A stretch of 64,000 nucleotides of DNA from an uncultured Bacilli bacterium (GTDB lineage Bacteria > Bacillota_I > Bacilli_A > RFN20 > CAG-826), in the NCBI GenBank assembly GCA_944363565.1, contig CALVUI010000002.1, positions 270,408-334,407 on the forward strand. Direction: 5' to 3'. This document shows positions 35,281-43,555 of the stretch, piece after piece. The first letter of the stretch is position 1. Each line of letters starts with the position of its first letter. The position numbers and the translations under genes are program-made. The notes beneath the pieces are model-generated. The model was given only the letters and a program-made list of their open reading frames with translations. It was not told the origin of the DNA and did no database searches.

Positions 35281-35296
35281 GGTTTCAAAGGAAACC
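35281..35296 (+). other. Hairpin between Shine-Dalgarno and start codon of the PIN gene
   Basis: Stem GGTTTC/GAAACC with loop AAAG. The AAAGGAGG at 35275-35282 is too far (25 bases) from the ATG unless this hairpin folds, which brings them to about 11 bases; folding also takes up its last two G. Confidence 0.4.
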
Positions 35297-35307
35297 AAAT
35301 AAACACT

Positions 35308-37131
35308 ATGTACAGCGACGAGAACAAACCCTCGGCCCTAGCCCTGATCCTCAATCATTACGACTACGTGGTCCTGGATACTTGTTCCCTGATGGAAGAT
35401 TCGTTCACCGAGTGGCTGGATACCCTCAGCCGTTCAAAGGAATACTGGAACGAAGGCTTGCAGATCTACGTCCCCGAAGCCTGCATGGTAGAACTGAAAA
35501 AGCATGCCGAGGACAAAAGTAAGGAAAACATCGCCAAACGCGTGGCTGCCAAAAGGGCTCTGAAGATCGTGAACCGGGCCCTGGGTGCCATTTGGCCGAA
35601 TCGTTGGCGGAAGGTCTTGACCCTCCTAAAGGACGAAACGGAACCGACCTTCGCCGACAACCAGATCTACAACTTCGTCAACCGTTACCGGATGAACAAA
35701 TCGATCCTCGTCATAACCCAAGACAAGACCTTGGCTTATGAGCTCAGGGAACAGAACCACCTGGTATCGCAAAAAGGGCGCCTGGTCGACGTTAGCAAAA
35801 TCACCGACAAGGGTGATTTGATCACCAACAAAGGGGAGAAGCCCTTGGACCGCAATCGCAGCCAACGGCCTCAAAAACCCATGCAAAAGGCCTCTGAAGA
35901 TAACAATAAAGGCTTCAGGAAGCCCGAGGGGAGACGCAACGAGGACCCGATTGTCCGCAATGACATGCGCCTTTCCTGCAACCTCGATAATCCCAACTAT
36001 CCGGCCAAGCGGAAGGTCTCCGACATCAAGGAACAGATCTCCCTCCTCAAGGCCCTTCCTAGCGACAAGCTTTCCAAGATGAGCTTGGCCTTCACCCTCG
36101 AAGACCTTGAAAAGAGGATCAAGGGCCTTGGCCCCGTCGAAGAGGAAAGCAAGCCCGTTGAGGCCAAGAAGGTCGAACCCAAATCGGAACAATCCAAGAA
36201 GGAAGATAGGCCTTCCTTCAAATCCGATCGCCCCAAGGCCCTCGGCTCCGGCAAGACCGTCTATGACGCGGTCAAGAGCTACTGCAACGCCCGCGGCGTC
36301 ATCGTCCGTGACGATTCGGTTCCCTATGTCGCCATGGTCCATGGTCCCAGCGACATCACCGAATCGGTCCTCAAGGACTTCGTCTCCAAGGTCCCGGCCA
36401 ATGAGAGGATCGACTTCACGGGTGCCATCGCCGGCCTCCCGATCGCCCTCCGTTCGGGCGGTAAATACATCGATGCCTATAACCCTGTTGCCCTTCTAAA
36501 CGAAGCGAAGCCGGCTGTAGGCCAAAGCCCGAAAGCCCCGCAGAAAGCCGAGCAACCGAAGGCTACGGAAGTGAAAAAGGCCGTCGAACCGAAAGCCGAA
36601 CAGCCCAAAGCTCCGGTCGCGAAGAAGGCCGAACAACCTAAGGCCAAGCCGGAAAACCCGGAACCCAAGCCCCAAAAGGCCGAGAAGAAGGTCGTCATCA
36701 AAAACGGTGAGGACATCGAGGTCAAGGGCAGCAACCGCAAGGAAGTCCAAGCCACTCCACGGGCCGTCGTGCCCAAGGGCGCGACCCTGATCGTCGGCGT
36801 GCCGGAATCCCCGCGGGTCGCGGCCGCCATCGAAAAGAAATCCAAGCGCCTTGATACCCCGAAGACCACCGAGGTCGTAAAGCCGGCTACCGCCAAGCGG
36901 GGACCCAAGCCCAAGGCCGACAGTTCCTTGCTCCAGGAAGCCAAGAAGGCCGACATCCGCCTCCAGGCCAACCTCAACAACCCGACCTTCCCGGCCGAGT
37001 CCGCCATCAAGGACATCGATGCCCAGCTCACCCGCCTCCATCAGTTGACCCCTTATGAGAGGAGTTCGCTGAAGCTTGGACTAAGGGAGCTGAAAAACCG
37101 GAAGACGGAAATCCAAAACAAAAAGACCTAG
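35308..37131 (+). CDS. Large PIN-domain protein with duplicated C-terminal module
   Basis: 607 residues in an unfamiliar arrangement. Residues 15-175 are a PIN-type RNase domain with acidic residues Asp24 (VVLDTCSLM), Asp117 (FADNQ) and Asp139 (TQDKTLA). A module of about 55 residues occurs twice, near 219-275 and 549-605, sharing the pattern D(M/I)RL-x2-NL-x-NP-x-(Y/F)PA and later DI-x2-Q. Between them are a globular domain (about 315-390, KTVYDAVKSYCNARG) and a Lys/Pro/Ala/Gln-rich linker with QPKA-type repeats. It is basic overall, suiting RNA binding. There is no antitoxin partner of usual type. The promoter region is unusually elaborate. Confidence 0.75.
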   Translation: MYSDENKPSALALILNHYDYVVLDTCSLMEDSFTEWLDTLSRSKEYWNEGLQIYVPEACMVELKKHAEDKSKENIAKRVAAKRALKIVNRALGAIWPNRWRKVLTLLKDETEPTFADNQIYNFVNRYRMNKSILVITQDKTLAYELREQNHLVSQKGRLVDVSKITDKGDLITNKGEKPLDRNRSQRPQKPMQKASEDNNKGFRKPEGRRNEDPIVRNDMRLSCNLDNPNYPAKRKVSDIKEQISLLKALPSDKLSKMSLAFTLEDLEKRIKGLGPVEEESKPVEAKKVEPKSEQSKKEDRPSFKSDRPKALGSGKTVYDAVKSYCNARGVIVRDDSVPYVAMVHGPSDITESVLKDFVSKVPANERIDFTGAIAGLPIALRSGGKYIDAYNPVALLNEAKPAVGQSPKAPQKAEQPKATEVKKAVEPKAEQPKAPVAKKAEQPKAKPENPEPKPQKAEKKVVIKNGEDIEVKGSNRKEVQATPRAVVPKGATLIVGVPESPRVAAAIEKKSKRLDTPKTTEVVKPATAKRGPKPKADSSLLQEAKKADIRLQANLNNPTFPAESAIKDIDAQLTRLHQLTPYERSSLKLGLRELKNRKTEIQNKKT

Positions 37132-37154
37132 CCTTCCCTGTAAGGGAAAACGCC

Positions 37155-37183
37155 TTGATAGGGTCTTTGGCTAAGTGTAGTAT
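37155..37183 (+). promoter_or_regulatory. Promoter of the tandem membrane-protein genes
   Basis: -35 TTGATA (37155-37160), 17-base spacer, -10 TAGTAT (37178-37183). Among the best sigma-A promoters in the window. Confidence 0.8.
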
Positions 37184-37207
37184 TGCCATTGCCAAAACGG
37201 AGTAACT

Positions 37208-37690
37208 ATGAAAAAACAATCCATCATGATTATCGGCGGCCTCATCGCTGCCCTCGCTTGCCTCGCGGCCTTCCTTTTCCCGATCGGGGATGGTTTGGTC
37301 CGGACAAGCGGCGCCCTCGTCGAAGCCTTCCCGGGCTATGACTTCATCTTCACCAACGATGCCGCCGCCATCACCAAGGAAGCCAGCGGTGCCATGATCG
37401 GCGCCTGGGTCCTCCTGGTCATCGGTAGCGTCTTCAGCGTCTTCGGTCTATTATTACCTTTGACCGGAGCCACCAAATTCCCGGGCTTCATCGACATCGT
37501 CGCCGGCCTTTGCCTCTTGGCGACCGGTGTCCTCTTCCTCCTTGCTCCCGTCGTCATCGGGCTGCCGAGCGTCGCCAATGGGAGCTATGCCCTAGGCTAT
37601 GGTTTCATGGCCGGTGCCATCGCGGCTCTGCTTGGTGCCGTCATCGAGATCGCCCTCGGGGTCCTCGGTTTCACCGGAAAGAAGGCCTAA
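37208..37690 (+). CDS. Four-helix membrane protein (tandem copy 1)
   Basis: 160 residues with four transmembrane helices: an N-terminal one (IMIIGGLIAALACLAAFLFP), a loop of about 35 residues facing outward, two central helices, and a C-terminal Gly/Ala-rich helix ending in GFTGKKA. It is paralogous in layout to the next gene and to the protein at 27177. No family is recognised. GGAG precedes the ATG and a strong promoter lies 25 bases upstream. Confidence 0.75.
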   Translation: MKKQSIMIIGGLIAALACLAAFLFPIGDGLVRTSGALVEAFPGYDFIFTNDAAAITKEASGAMIGAWVLLVIGSVFSVFGLLLPLTGATKFPGFIDIVAGLCLLATGVLFLLAPVVIGLPSVANGSYALGYGFMAGAIAALLGAVIEIALGVLGFTGKKA

Positions 37691-37693
37691 TTG

Positions 37694-38233
37694 ATGCGCA
37701 AGAAGAAAACCAAGAAATCCAACTACCTCTTCGCCCTCGTCGGCGTAATCTTTGTCATCACCTCCATCGCCTTCCTGGCGGCTCCGGCCGTCGGGCTCTA
37801 TGGGACGGCCCTTGGGGAAACCGGCATCCTCGGCGATCCCATAAGCGGCTTCGACTTCTTCTTCAACGGTCTTACCGGTGGTAACGAACTACCGGAAGGA
37901 CTTAGCAACTTAGGGCCCTATCCCGGACTCATGGTTGCCTTCGTCTTGCTTTGTCTCGGAGCCTTGCTCCCCCTCATCGGGGTGGCCCTCGGCCTCGTCA
38001 AGCTCCCCAAGGGAGCCGGCATCGTCGAACTCCTCGGTGGCGCCATCGCCATCGTCGGCGGGGTCATGTCCCTCTTGGCCCTGACCATTGCCGGCCTCAA
38101 GGAATCGGTGGGCTTCGGGAATCTCCTTAGCTACCGCTTCGAGCTTGAATGGGGCATTTGGCTCACCGGCATCGTCGCCATCCTCGGCGGCATCAGCAGT
38201 GCCATCGGCGGGGCCATCAACGTCATCAAGTAA
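37694..38233 (+). CDS. Four-helix membrane protein (tandem copy 2)
   Basis: 179 residues. A basic N terminus (MRKKKTKKSN) leads into four helices in the same order as the preceding gene, again with a first extracytoplasmic loop rich in Gly and Asn (GFDFFFNGLTGGNELPEG). The stretch ending in GFDF/YDFIF is shared with copy 1, supporting duplication. ATG at 37694 follows the upstream stop by three bases; a TTG just before it is also in frame. Function unknown; a terminator follows. Confidence 0.75.
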   Translation: MRKKKTKKSNYLFALVGVIFVITSIAFLAAPAVGLYGTALGETGILGDPISGFDFFFNGLTGGNELPEGLSNLGPYPGLMVAFVLLCLGALLPLIGVALGLVKLPKGAGIVELLGGAIAIVGGVMSLLALTIAGLKESVGFGNLLSYRFELEWGIWLTGIVAILGGISSAIGGAINVIK

Positions 38234-38253
38234 TTACCACTTAAAGACAAAAT

Positions 38254-38274
38254 AGGGGCTTCGGCCCCTTTTTT
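38254..38274 (+). terminator. Rho-independent terminator
   Basis: Stem AGGGGC/GCCCCT with a TTCG tetraloop, then TTTTTT. Confidence 0.92.
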
Positions 38275-38309
38275 CTTACCTAAAAGGGACCATCGGTCTC
38301 ATTTCCTCC

Positions 38310-38315
38310 TATCTT
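38310..38315 (+). promoter_or_regulatory. -10-like element of leaderless 122-residue gene
   Basis: TATCTT ends five bases before the GTG at 38321. Confidence 0.4.
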
Positions 38316-38320
38316 AGGGT

Positions 38321-38689
38321 GTGGAAAACAAATTCAAAGAAAACGGCCTCCTCGCCTTCATCGAAGGAAGCCTCGCCCTCGTCTATGAGTCCCTCGCGGT
38401 CTACGGCCGCTTCTACGACCATCCCGACTTCCGTCTCCAAGTCCAGGATGACCTCATCTCGATCTTCTCCAATTACACGGAAGACCGTGACGAAGAGACG
38501 GCCCTTGGCGCCATCGAAAAGACGATGGTGAAGATCAATATAGCGGTCGAAAATCAGCTAAAACCCAGGTCCGGATACCTGCCCCTGGCCCCGGATTATC
38601 TATCTTATAAATGGGAATTCCTCGAGCTTTTACGCCGCTTCGGAGGGGAGTCAAAAGAAAACGAAAGAAAATTAGCACTTGGGTGTTGA
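38321..38689 (+). CDS. Unknown small cytoplasmic protein
   Basis: 122 residues, mostly helical (LLAFIEGSLALVYESLAVYGRFYDHPDF at the front), acidic, with no membrane segment and no family recognised. The start is a GTG with a -10-like hexamer five bases upstream and no Shine-Dalgarno sequence. Its 3' end runs into the first CIRCE of hsp20, so the two genes are packed but separately controlled. Confidence 0.6.
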   Translation: MENKFKENGLLAFIEGSLALVYESLAVYGRFYDHPDFRLQVQDDLISIFSNYTEDRDEETALGAIEKTMVKINIAVENQLKPRSGYLPLAPDYLSYKWEFLELLRRFGGESKENERKLALGC

Positions 38690-38698
38690 CAGTGCTAA
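38672..38698 (+). promoter_or_regulatory. CIRCE operator 1 of hsp20 (near-perfect)
   Basis: TTAGCACTT, nine bases, CAGTGCTAA: one change in each half from the consensus, still self-complementary in eight pairs. It overlaps the -35 TTGACA. Confidence 0.85.
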
Positions 38699-38713
38699 AA
38701 AGGGGTCTATAGT
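38686..38713 (+). promoter_or_regulatory. hsp20 promoter
   Basis: -35 TTGACA (38686-38691), 16-base spacer, -10 TATAGT (38708-38713). Close to the sigma-A consensus and boxed in by two CIRCE sites. Confidence 0.85.
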
Positions 38714-38717
38714 ATGC

Positions 38718-38744
38718 TTAGCACTCGGGAATGATGAGTGCTAA
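38718..38744 (+). promoter_or_regulatory. CIRCE operator 2 of hsp20 (perfect)
   Basis: TTAGCACTC, nine bases, GAGTGCTAA. It starts at the expected transcription start and abuts the Shine-Dalgarno AAAGGAG. Confidence 0.95.
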
Positions 38745-38759
38745 AGGAGAACTAACAAT

Positions 38760-39203
38760 ATGAAAAGAAATGAACTATTGAACCTTACCGATGAAGATGT
38801 CTTCGATCCCTTCTTCGGGGCCATCGCCAGTCTCTTTGGCACCCCGGCCGAGGAAAGGTACGCCAACAGGCTCCTGGATATGCGGAGCGACATCACCGAT
38901 GAAGGCGACCATTACCTGATCACCGTCGACCTCCCGGGCGTCAAGAAAGAAGACGTCAAGCTGAGCCTTGAAGATGGCTATCTGAACATCAGGGCCGAAG
39001 TCAATGCCTGCAACAAGGAGAAAGAGCATGGGAAGTTCCTGCGCAAGGAACGTTACTGCGGCTCCGTCTCCCGTTCCTTCTATGTCGGTGACATCGACCA
39101 GAGGAACATCGGGGCCAAGATGGAAAACGGCTCCCTTCTCATCACCTTGCCGAAGGAAGATAGGAAGGTCAAAGAGGAAAAGCACCTCATCGCCATTGAA
39201 TAA
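38760..39203 (+). CDS. Small heat-shock protein, Hsp20/alpha-crystallin family
   Basis: 147 residues. It is an ATP-independent holdase that keeps unfolding proteins soluble for ClpB/DnaK. The alpha-crystallin domain covers about residues 38-138: DHYLITVDLPGVKKEDVKLS, a YLNIRAE strand, RSFYVGDIDQRNIGAKMENGSLLITLPK. The C-terminal I-x-I-type anchor appears as HLIAIE. It has a strong promoter flanked by two CIRCE operators and shares HrcA control with clpB, so holdase and disaggregase are induced together. A terminator follows. Confidence 0.95.
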   Translation: MKRNELLNLTDEDVFDPFFGAIASLFGTPAEERYANRLLDMRSDITDEGDHYLITVDLPGVKKEDVKLSLEDGYLNIRAEVNACNKEKEHGKFLRKERYCGSVSRSFYVGDIDQRNIGAKMENGSLLITLPKEDRKVKEEKHLIAIE

Positions 39204-39214
39204 CGGTCCAAGGA

Positions 39215-39246
39215 GGGGCTCCGGGTCACCCGGAGTCCCTTTTTTG
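39215..39246 (+). terminator. hsp20 terminator
   Basis: Eleven-base-pair stem GGGGCTCCGGG/CCCGGAGTCCC, loop TCA, then TTTTTT. The -10 of the next gene starts two bases later. Confidence 0.9.
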
Positions 39247-39247
39247 T

Positions 39248-39253
39248 TATCAT
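39248..39253 (+). promoter_or_regulatory. Extended -10 of leaderless deaminase gene
   Basis: TATCAT preceded by TGT (extended -10) and ending six bases before the ATG at 39260. It lies directly behind the hsp20 terminator. Confidence 0.6.
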
Positions 39254-39259
39254 CTTGGC

Positions 39260-40534
39260 ATGAAGATTTTGTTCAAAGACGCCCGCATCCTCTCGATGTA
39301 CGAAGGGGAGGAGATCTATCGGGGAGACCTACTGACCGACGGCGACACCATCGCCTATGTCGGAAAGGAAAATAAAGATCTTAAGGCCGATCGGACCATC
39401 GATTGCCATGGCAATCTTTTGCTCCCCGGTTTCAAGAACGCCCATACCCATTCGGCGATGTCCTTTTCCCGGTCCCTAAGCGATGACCTCGCCCTCCAGG
39501 ATTGGCTCTACAAGAGGATCTTCCCCTTGGAAGACAAGCTGACCCCGAGCGATATCTATTACCTCAGCAAGGTCTCGGTCCTCGAATACCTCTCCGGCGG
39601 CATCACCGCCTGCTTCGACATGTACTACCATCCCGAGGAGATGGCGCGCTGCGCGGTCGACATGGGTTTCAGGACGGTTCTCTTAGGCACCGTCACCAAT
39701 TACCGCGAATCGGTCGCGGAGATGGTGGAGTCCTACCATCGGATCAACGGACATAACCCCTTGGTCACCTACCGCCTTGGCTTCCACGCCGAATATACCT
39801 GCAAGGACGAAATCCTTAAGGAACTAGCGAGGGCCGCCCACGAACTCAAGTGCCCGATCTACACCCACATCTCGGAAACCCAAAACGAGGTCGAAGGCTG
39901 CAAGCAAAGACATGACGGGATGACCCCGGCCGAATACTTCGAATCACTGGGCCTATTCGATTACGGCGGCGGCGGTTTCCACTGCGTGGCCTTCACCGAC
40001 CATGACATAGAGATCTTCAAACGCCACGGCTGCAGCGTCGTCACCAACCCGGGTAGCAACAGCAAATTGGCCTCCGGCATCGCCCCCTTGACCAAGTTCG
40101 TCGAAGCCGGCCTCAACCTCGCGGTCGGGACCGACGGGGCCGGGAGCAACAACGGCCTCGACTTCTTCTACGAGATGAGACTGGCCTGCGTGTTGCAAAA
40201 ACTTTTGAACCACGATCCGGCTTCCTTTGACGCCATGCTGGCTCTAAAGGCCGCGACCGTCGGCGGGGCCAAGGCCATGGGCCTAGATGATTGCCTCTAC
40301 CTCAAGGAAGGGCAGAAGGCCGACCTCACAATGATCGACCTAAACAAGCCGAGCATGCAGCCCCTCAACAACATCGCCAAAAACCTTGTCTACAGTGGGG
40401 CCAAGGACTGCGTGGCCCTGACCATGATCGGCGGGAAGATCTTCTACGAGAACGGGGAGTTCTTCGTCGGGGAAGACGTCAAAGAGATCTACCGCAAGGC
40501 CCAGGAGATCACCGATCGCCTAAAGGCCGAGTAA
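39260..40534 (+). CDS. mtaD: Amidohydrolase, 5-methylthioadenosine/S-adenosylhomocysteine deaminase type
   Basis: 424 residues of the TrzN/AtzA/MtaD branch of the amidohydrolase superfamily. Metal ligands are visible: HTH (NAHTHSAMSF), the His of GFHAEYTC, and the Asp of VGTDGAGSNN. These enzymes remove the 6-amino group from methylthioadenosine or S-adenosylhomocysteine, by-products of polyamine synthesis and methylation; guanine or chlorohydrolase activity is less likely given the ISETQNE and MQPL segments. A leaderless start is likely. The 3' end overlaps the convergent M24 gene by 15 bases. Confidence 0.85.
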   Translation: MKILFKDARILSMYEGEEIYRGDLLTDGDTIAYVGKENKDLKADRTIDCHGNLLLPGFKNAHTHSAMSFSRSLSDDLALQDWLYKRIFPLEDKLTPSDIYYLSKVSVLEYLSGGITACFDMYYHPEEMARCAVDMGFRTVLLGTVTNYRESVAEMVESYHRINGHNPLVTYRLGFHAEYTCKDEILKELARAAHELKCPIYTHISETQNEVEGCKQRHDGMTPAEYFESLGLFDYGGGGFHCVAFTDHDIEIFKRHGCSVVTNPGSNSKLASGIAPLTKFVEAGLNLAVGTDGAGSNNGLDFFYEMRLACVLQKLLNHDPASFDAMLALKAATVGGAKAMGLDDCLYLKEGQKADLTMIDLNKPSMQPLNNIAKNLVYSGAKDCVALTMIGGKIFYENGEFFVGEDVKEIYRKAQEITDRLKAE

Positions 40535-41701
40535 AGGCAGGATTTCCTCTTGCCGCCCGCCGACCACGACGGGCTTACGGTTTTCGTCGACGTAGACGTC
40601 GGTCTCGCTCCGCATCCCGAAGGTTTCGGTATAGATGCCAGGCTCGAGGGAAAAGGACGTATGGGGAATCAGGGCCCTTTCGTCCCGGCTTTCGAAGTCG
40701 TCGATGTTGGTCCCCGGCCCATGGGGCGAGACGTCGATCCCGATGTTATGACCGGTCCGGTGGGTGAAGTAAGGGCCATAGCCTTTGGATGTGATGTAGT
40801 CCCTGACCAGTCTATCGACCTCATGGCCTTCCACTCTTCTCTTCGGGAGGTTTTCATCGAGAAAAGAAATGGCCATATCAATCGAAGTTTTCAAAGTCTG
40901 GAAGGCTTCTGCGTAGATTTTCGGCACTTTCCGCCCGACATAGCCCATCCAGGTGATGTCGCTATAGACGGCCAAGGGATCATCCATCTTGGCCCACATG
41001 TCGATGAGGACGAGGTTGCCTTCCTTGATGGCGCTGTGGTCCTCTAGGTTCGGGGAGAAGTGGGGGTTGGAAGCCCTTTTCCCGACCGCGACGATCGGGG
41101 GATCGTCGTAGACCATCCCTTCTTCCTGATATCTTCTGGTGATGAAGGTTTGGATCTCCAGTTCGTCGCTTTCGCCTTTGGTCTTGATGTCCTCGGCGAT
41201 CTTCCTAAAGGCTTCGTCCTTGATTAAAAGATTGAGGCGGTTGGCCTCCAATTGGAGTTCAAGTGAACTCTTGCTATAGGTCGCGGTCGTCCTTTGGAGG
41301 TAGTCGCCCGAGGAGACGAATTCTTTGCCGAGTTTCCGGAGATATTCGAGGGAGCCGTAGTCGGAGAGGGAGACGCGTGGCAAGAGGCCATCGGGGGAGT
41401 AGTCCACCATCAGGGTTTTGAGGCCTTTGAGTTCCTTCTCCAATAGGGAGAGCATTTCCTTGTAGTCATGGTAAATATCAACGCAATAACCGGGTCTATT
41501 TGCCAAAAACCGAGCGTCGATCAAATGGGCGATGAGATGGGCTTTTTCTTCGTTGAGGCGATGGACGAAGATGAGCTTGCGGCTCAGAGGCGCGTCTGCG
41601 AACTCTTTCTTTGAAAGAGGGTGCCGCTTCTCGTAATCGAAATAGACATAGGCCTCGGCTTTCTTGGCCTTCAATTCTTCATTCAAAAGGGTGAAATCCA
41701 T
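40520..41701 (-). CDS. M24-family metallopeptidase (Xaa-Pro aminopeptidase-like)
   Basis: 393 residues: an N-terminal creatinase-like domain (about 1-150) and a C-terminal pita-bread catalytic domain. Dimetal ligands can be placed at VLIDMWAK (Asp), the later YSDITW (Asp), HRTGHNIG (His), SLEPGIY (Glu) and a final Glu in MRSETDVYVD. Such enzymes cut Xaa-Pro bonds at the N terminus. On the minus strand TACAAT ends six bases before the ATG and there is no Shine-Dalgarno sequence. Confidence 0.88.
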   Translation of the reverse strand: MDFTLLNEELKAKKAEAYVYFDYEKRHPLSKKEFADAPLSRKLIFVHRLNEEKAHLIAHLIDARFLANRPGYCVDIYHDYKEMLSLLEKELKGLKTLMVDYSPDGLLPRVSLSDYGSLEYLRKLGKEFVSSGDYLQRTTATYSKSSLELQLEANRLNLLIKDEAFRKIAEDIKTKGESDELEIQTFITRRYQEEGMVYDDPPIVAVGKRASNPHFSPNLEDHSAIKEGNLVLIDMWAKMDDPLAVYSDITWMGYVGRKVPKIYAEAFQTLKTSIDMAISFLDENLPKRRVEGHEVDRLVRDYITSKGYGPYFTHRTGHNIGIDVSPHGPGTNIDDFESRDERALIPHTSFSLEPGIYTETFGMRSETDVYVDENRKPVVVGGRQEEILPLLGL

Positions 41702-41707
41702 GGCTCA

Positions 41708-41713
41708 ATTGTA
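41708..41713 (-). promoter_or_regulatory. -10 element of leaderless M24 peptidase gene
   Basis: Minus-strand TACAAT, six bases before the ATG. Divergent from the GH2 promoter about 50 bases away. Confidence 0.6.
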
Positions 41714-41764
41714 AGATGGGTAATACCGGATAGGAAATATTCCGCCTTTCTCCCCCAAAGATAC

Positions 41765-41770
41765 TAAAAT
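41765..41770 (+). promoter_or_regulatory. -10 element of leaderless GH2 gene
   Basis: TAAAAT ends six bases before the GTG at 41777. Confidence 0.55.
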
Positions 41771-41776
41771 GGCGGG

Positions 41777-43555
41777 GTGGAGAAACTAGTGACCCCCTTC
41801 GGGGAAAAGCTCGACCCGGCACACGTCTATGAGGAACATCCCAATCCCTATTTCGAACGGTCTTTGTACGTACCGCTGAATGGGTACTGGGACTTCTGCC
41901 AAAGTAAAAACACGGATACCAAGGACTATCCTGGAAAGATCCTCGTCCCCTTCGCCGTCGAAACCCCTCTATCGGGGATCGGCCGGAAAGTCGAAAAGGA
42001 TGACCACCTCCATTATCGGAGGAAGGTCGTCGTTCCCCCTTCCTTCAAAGGAAAGGTCCTCCGTCTATGCTTTACCTACGTCGACCAAGTGGCCGAAGTC
42101 TATTGGAATGGGAACCTCCTAGGAACCCACGAAGGCGGGTATCTGCCTTTTGACTTCTTAATCGAAGACTATCAGGACGAAAACATCCTCGAGGTCAAAG
42201 TCCAAGACGACACTTCCTCCCCCGTCTATCCGCGGGGCAAGCAAAGCAAGAAACCTCGGGGAATCTGGTATCGCCCCACCAGCGGGATCTACGGTCCCGT
42301 TTACCTTGAGGCGGTACCCAAAGAGGGACGCGCCGAATCCTTCCTCGTCACCCCCGACTACGACCAAGCCTCCTTCAAGGTTTCGGCTTCCCTCAAGGGA
42401 GAAGAAGGAGAGGCCGTCATCAGTCTCTACCACGGCGGTCTTTTCATTTCCAAGAAGGCCTTCGGGAAGAAGAAGGACGGGGTCTACGAAGTCGAGATCC
42501 ACGCCGCCCCGAAAGGACAAAAGGCCTACTTCTACGAACCGGACCATCCCGAGCTTTATGAATTGGTTTTGTCCTATGCCGGCGACGAGGTCAAGACATT
42601 CGCCGGTTTGAGAAAGGTCGAAAAAGGCATTGTCAACGGAACGCCCTGCATTTTATGGAACGGCAAACCCATTTATGTCTCCTCGGTCTTGGACCAAGGC
42701 TATTACCCCGAAAGCGGGCTGACCGCCCCGTCCTACGAGGCCCTTGAAAACGACATCGCCCTCGTGAAGAAGCTCGGCTTCAATGCCATCCGGAAACACA
42801 TCAAGCTCGAGACCCCGCGCTTCTATTACCTCTGCGACAAGGCCGGGATCCTGGTCATCCAGGACTTCGTAAACGGTGGCTCAGCCTACAATCCCTTCCT
42901 CATCGTGGCTGCTCCCTTCATCCGCCTTCCGATCAATGATCGTTTCTATGGATTATTGGGCCGTCATAACAAAGAAGGCCGCGAGCACTTTATTGACTCG
43001 ATGCCCAAGACCCAGGACTACCTCCATAATTCGGCCTCTTTGTTCGCCTATACCGTCTTCAATGAAGGCTGGGGCCAATTCGACTCCGTGGCGAATACCG
43101 AGAAGGCCAAGGAACACGATCCTTCCCGTCTCTACGACGCCGCCTCGGGCTGGTTTGACATGGGCGGCGGGGACTTCGATAGCCGTCACGTCTATTTCCG
43201 GCGGGTCCGTCTAAACAAACCAAAGAAGGGACGGATCCTCTTCCTTTCGGAATTCGGCGGTTACTCCTTGAAGGCCAAGGGCCACCTCTATCAGGAGAAG
43301 ACCTTCGGCTACAAGTATTACCCAGACCTCAAAGCCCTCCAGGGCGGCTTCTCCGACCTCTTCCTCAAGGACCTGATCCCCAATGTCGAAAAGAGGGGAT
43401 TGGCCGCTTCCTGTTTTACCCAACTAAGCGACGTCGAAGGAGAGGTCAATGGCCTCATTACCTATGATCGGCGTTTGTTAAAGGCCGACGAGAAGATGTT
43501 CAAGGAACTCCACGAACGGCTTTACTCCGCCTTCAAGAGGAGGCTAGGGCAATGA
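41777..43555 (+). CDS. Glycoside hydrolase family 2 protein
   Basis: 592 residues with the GH2 layout: N-terminal jelly-roll sugar-binding domain (LNGYWDFCQ, HYRRKVVVPPSF), immunoglobulin-like domain, and TIM barrel. The acid/base Glu430 is in FNEGW and the nucleophile Glu492 in LSEFGGY. IWYRPTSGIYGPVYLEAV is the usual pre-barrel signature. There is no signal peptide, so it acts on an imported oligosaccharide; specificity (beta-galactoside, glucuronide or mannoside) is not resolved. The start is a GTG with a -10 hexamer six bases upstream. It overlaps the aconitase X gene by four bases. Confidence 0.92.
   Translation: MEKLVTPFGEKLDPAHVYEEHPNPYFERSLYVPLNGYWDFCQSKNTDTKDYPGKILVPFAVETPLSGIGRKVEKDDHLHYRRKVVVPPSFKGKVLRLCFTYVDQVAEVYWNGNLLGTHEGGYLPFDFLIEDYQDENILEVKVQDDTSSPVYPRGKQSKKPRGIWYRPTSGIYGPVYLEAVPKEGRAESFLVTPDYDQASFKVSASLKGEEGEAVISLYHGGLFISKKAFGKKKDGVYEVEIHAAPKGQKAYFYEPDHPELYELVLSYAGDEVKTFAGLRKVEKGIVNGTPCILWNGKPIYVSSVLDQGYYPESGLTAPSYEALENDIALVKKLGFNAIRKHIKLETPRFYYLCDKAGILVIQDFVNGGSAYNPFLIVAAPFIRLPINDRFYGLLGRHNKEGREHFIDSMPKTQDYLHNSASLFAYTVFNEGWGQFDSVANTEKAKEHDPSRLYDAASGWFDMGGGDFDSRHVYFRRVRLNKPKKGRILFLSEFGGYSLKAKGHLYQEKTFGYKYYPDLKALQGGFSDLFLKDLIPNVEKRGLAASCFTQLSDVEGEVNGLITYDRRLLKADEKMFKELHERLYSAFKRRLGQ

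Noticed and set aside
35268-35522. 84-residue frame starting upstream of the PIN gene
   Set aside because: It overlaps the PIN gene in another frame, has no Shine-Dalgarno sequence and a product rich in R, P and G. The PIN frame holds conserved acidic residues.
36540-36690. Short tandem repeats that could suggest a CRISPR array
   Set aside because: They are QPKA-type codon repeats in frame within the PIN protein, with no spacer-repeat periodicity.
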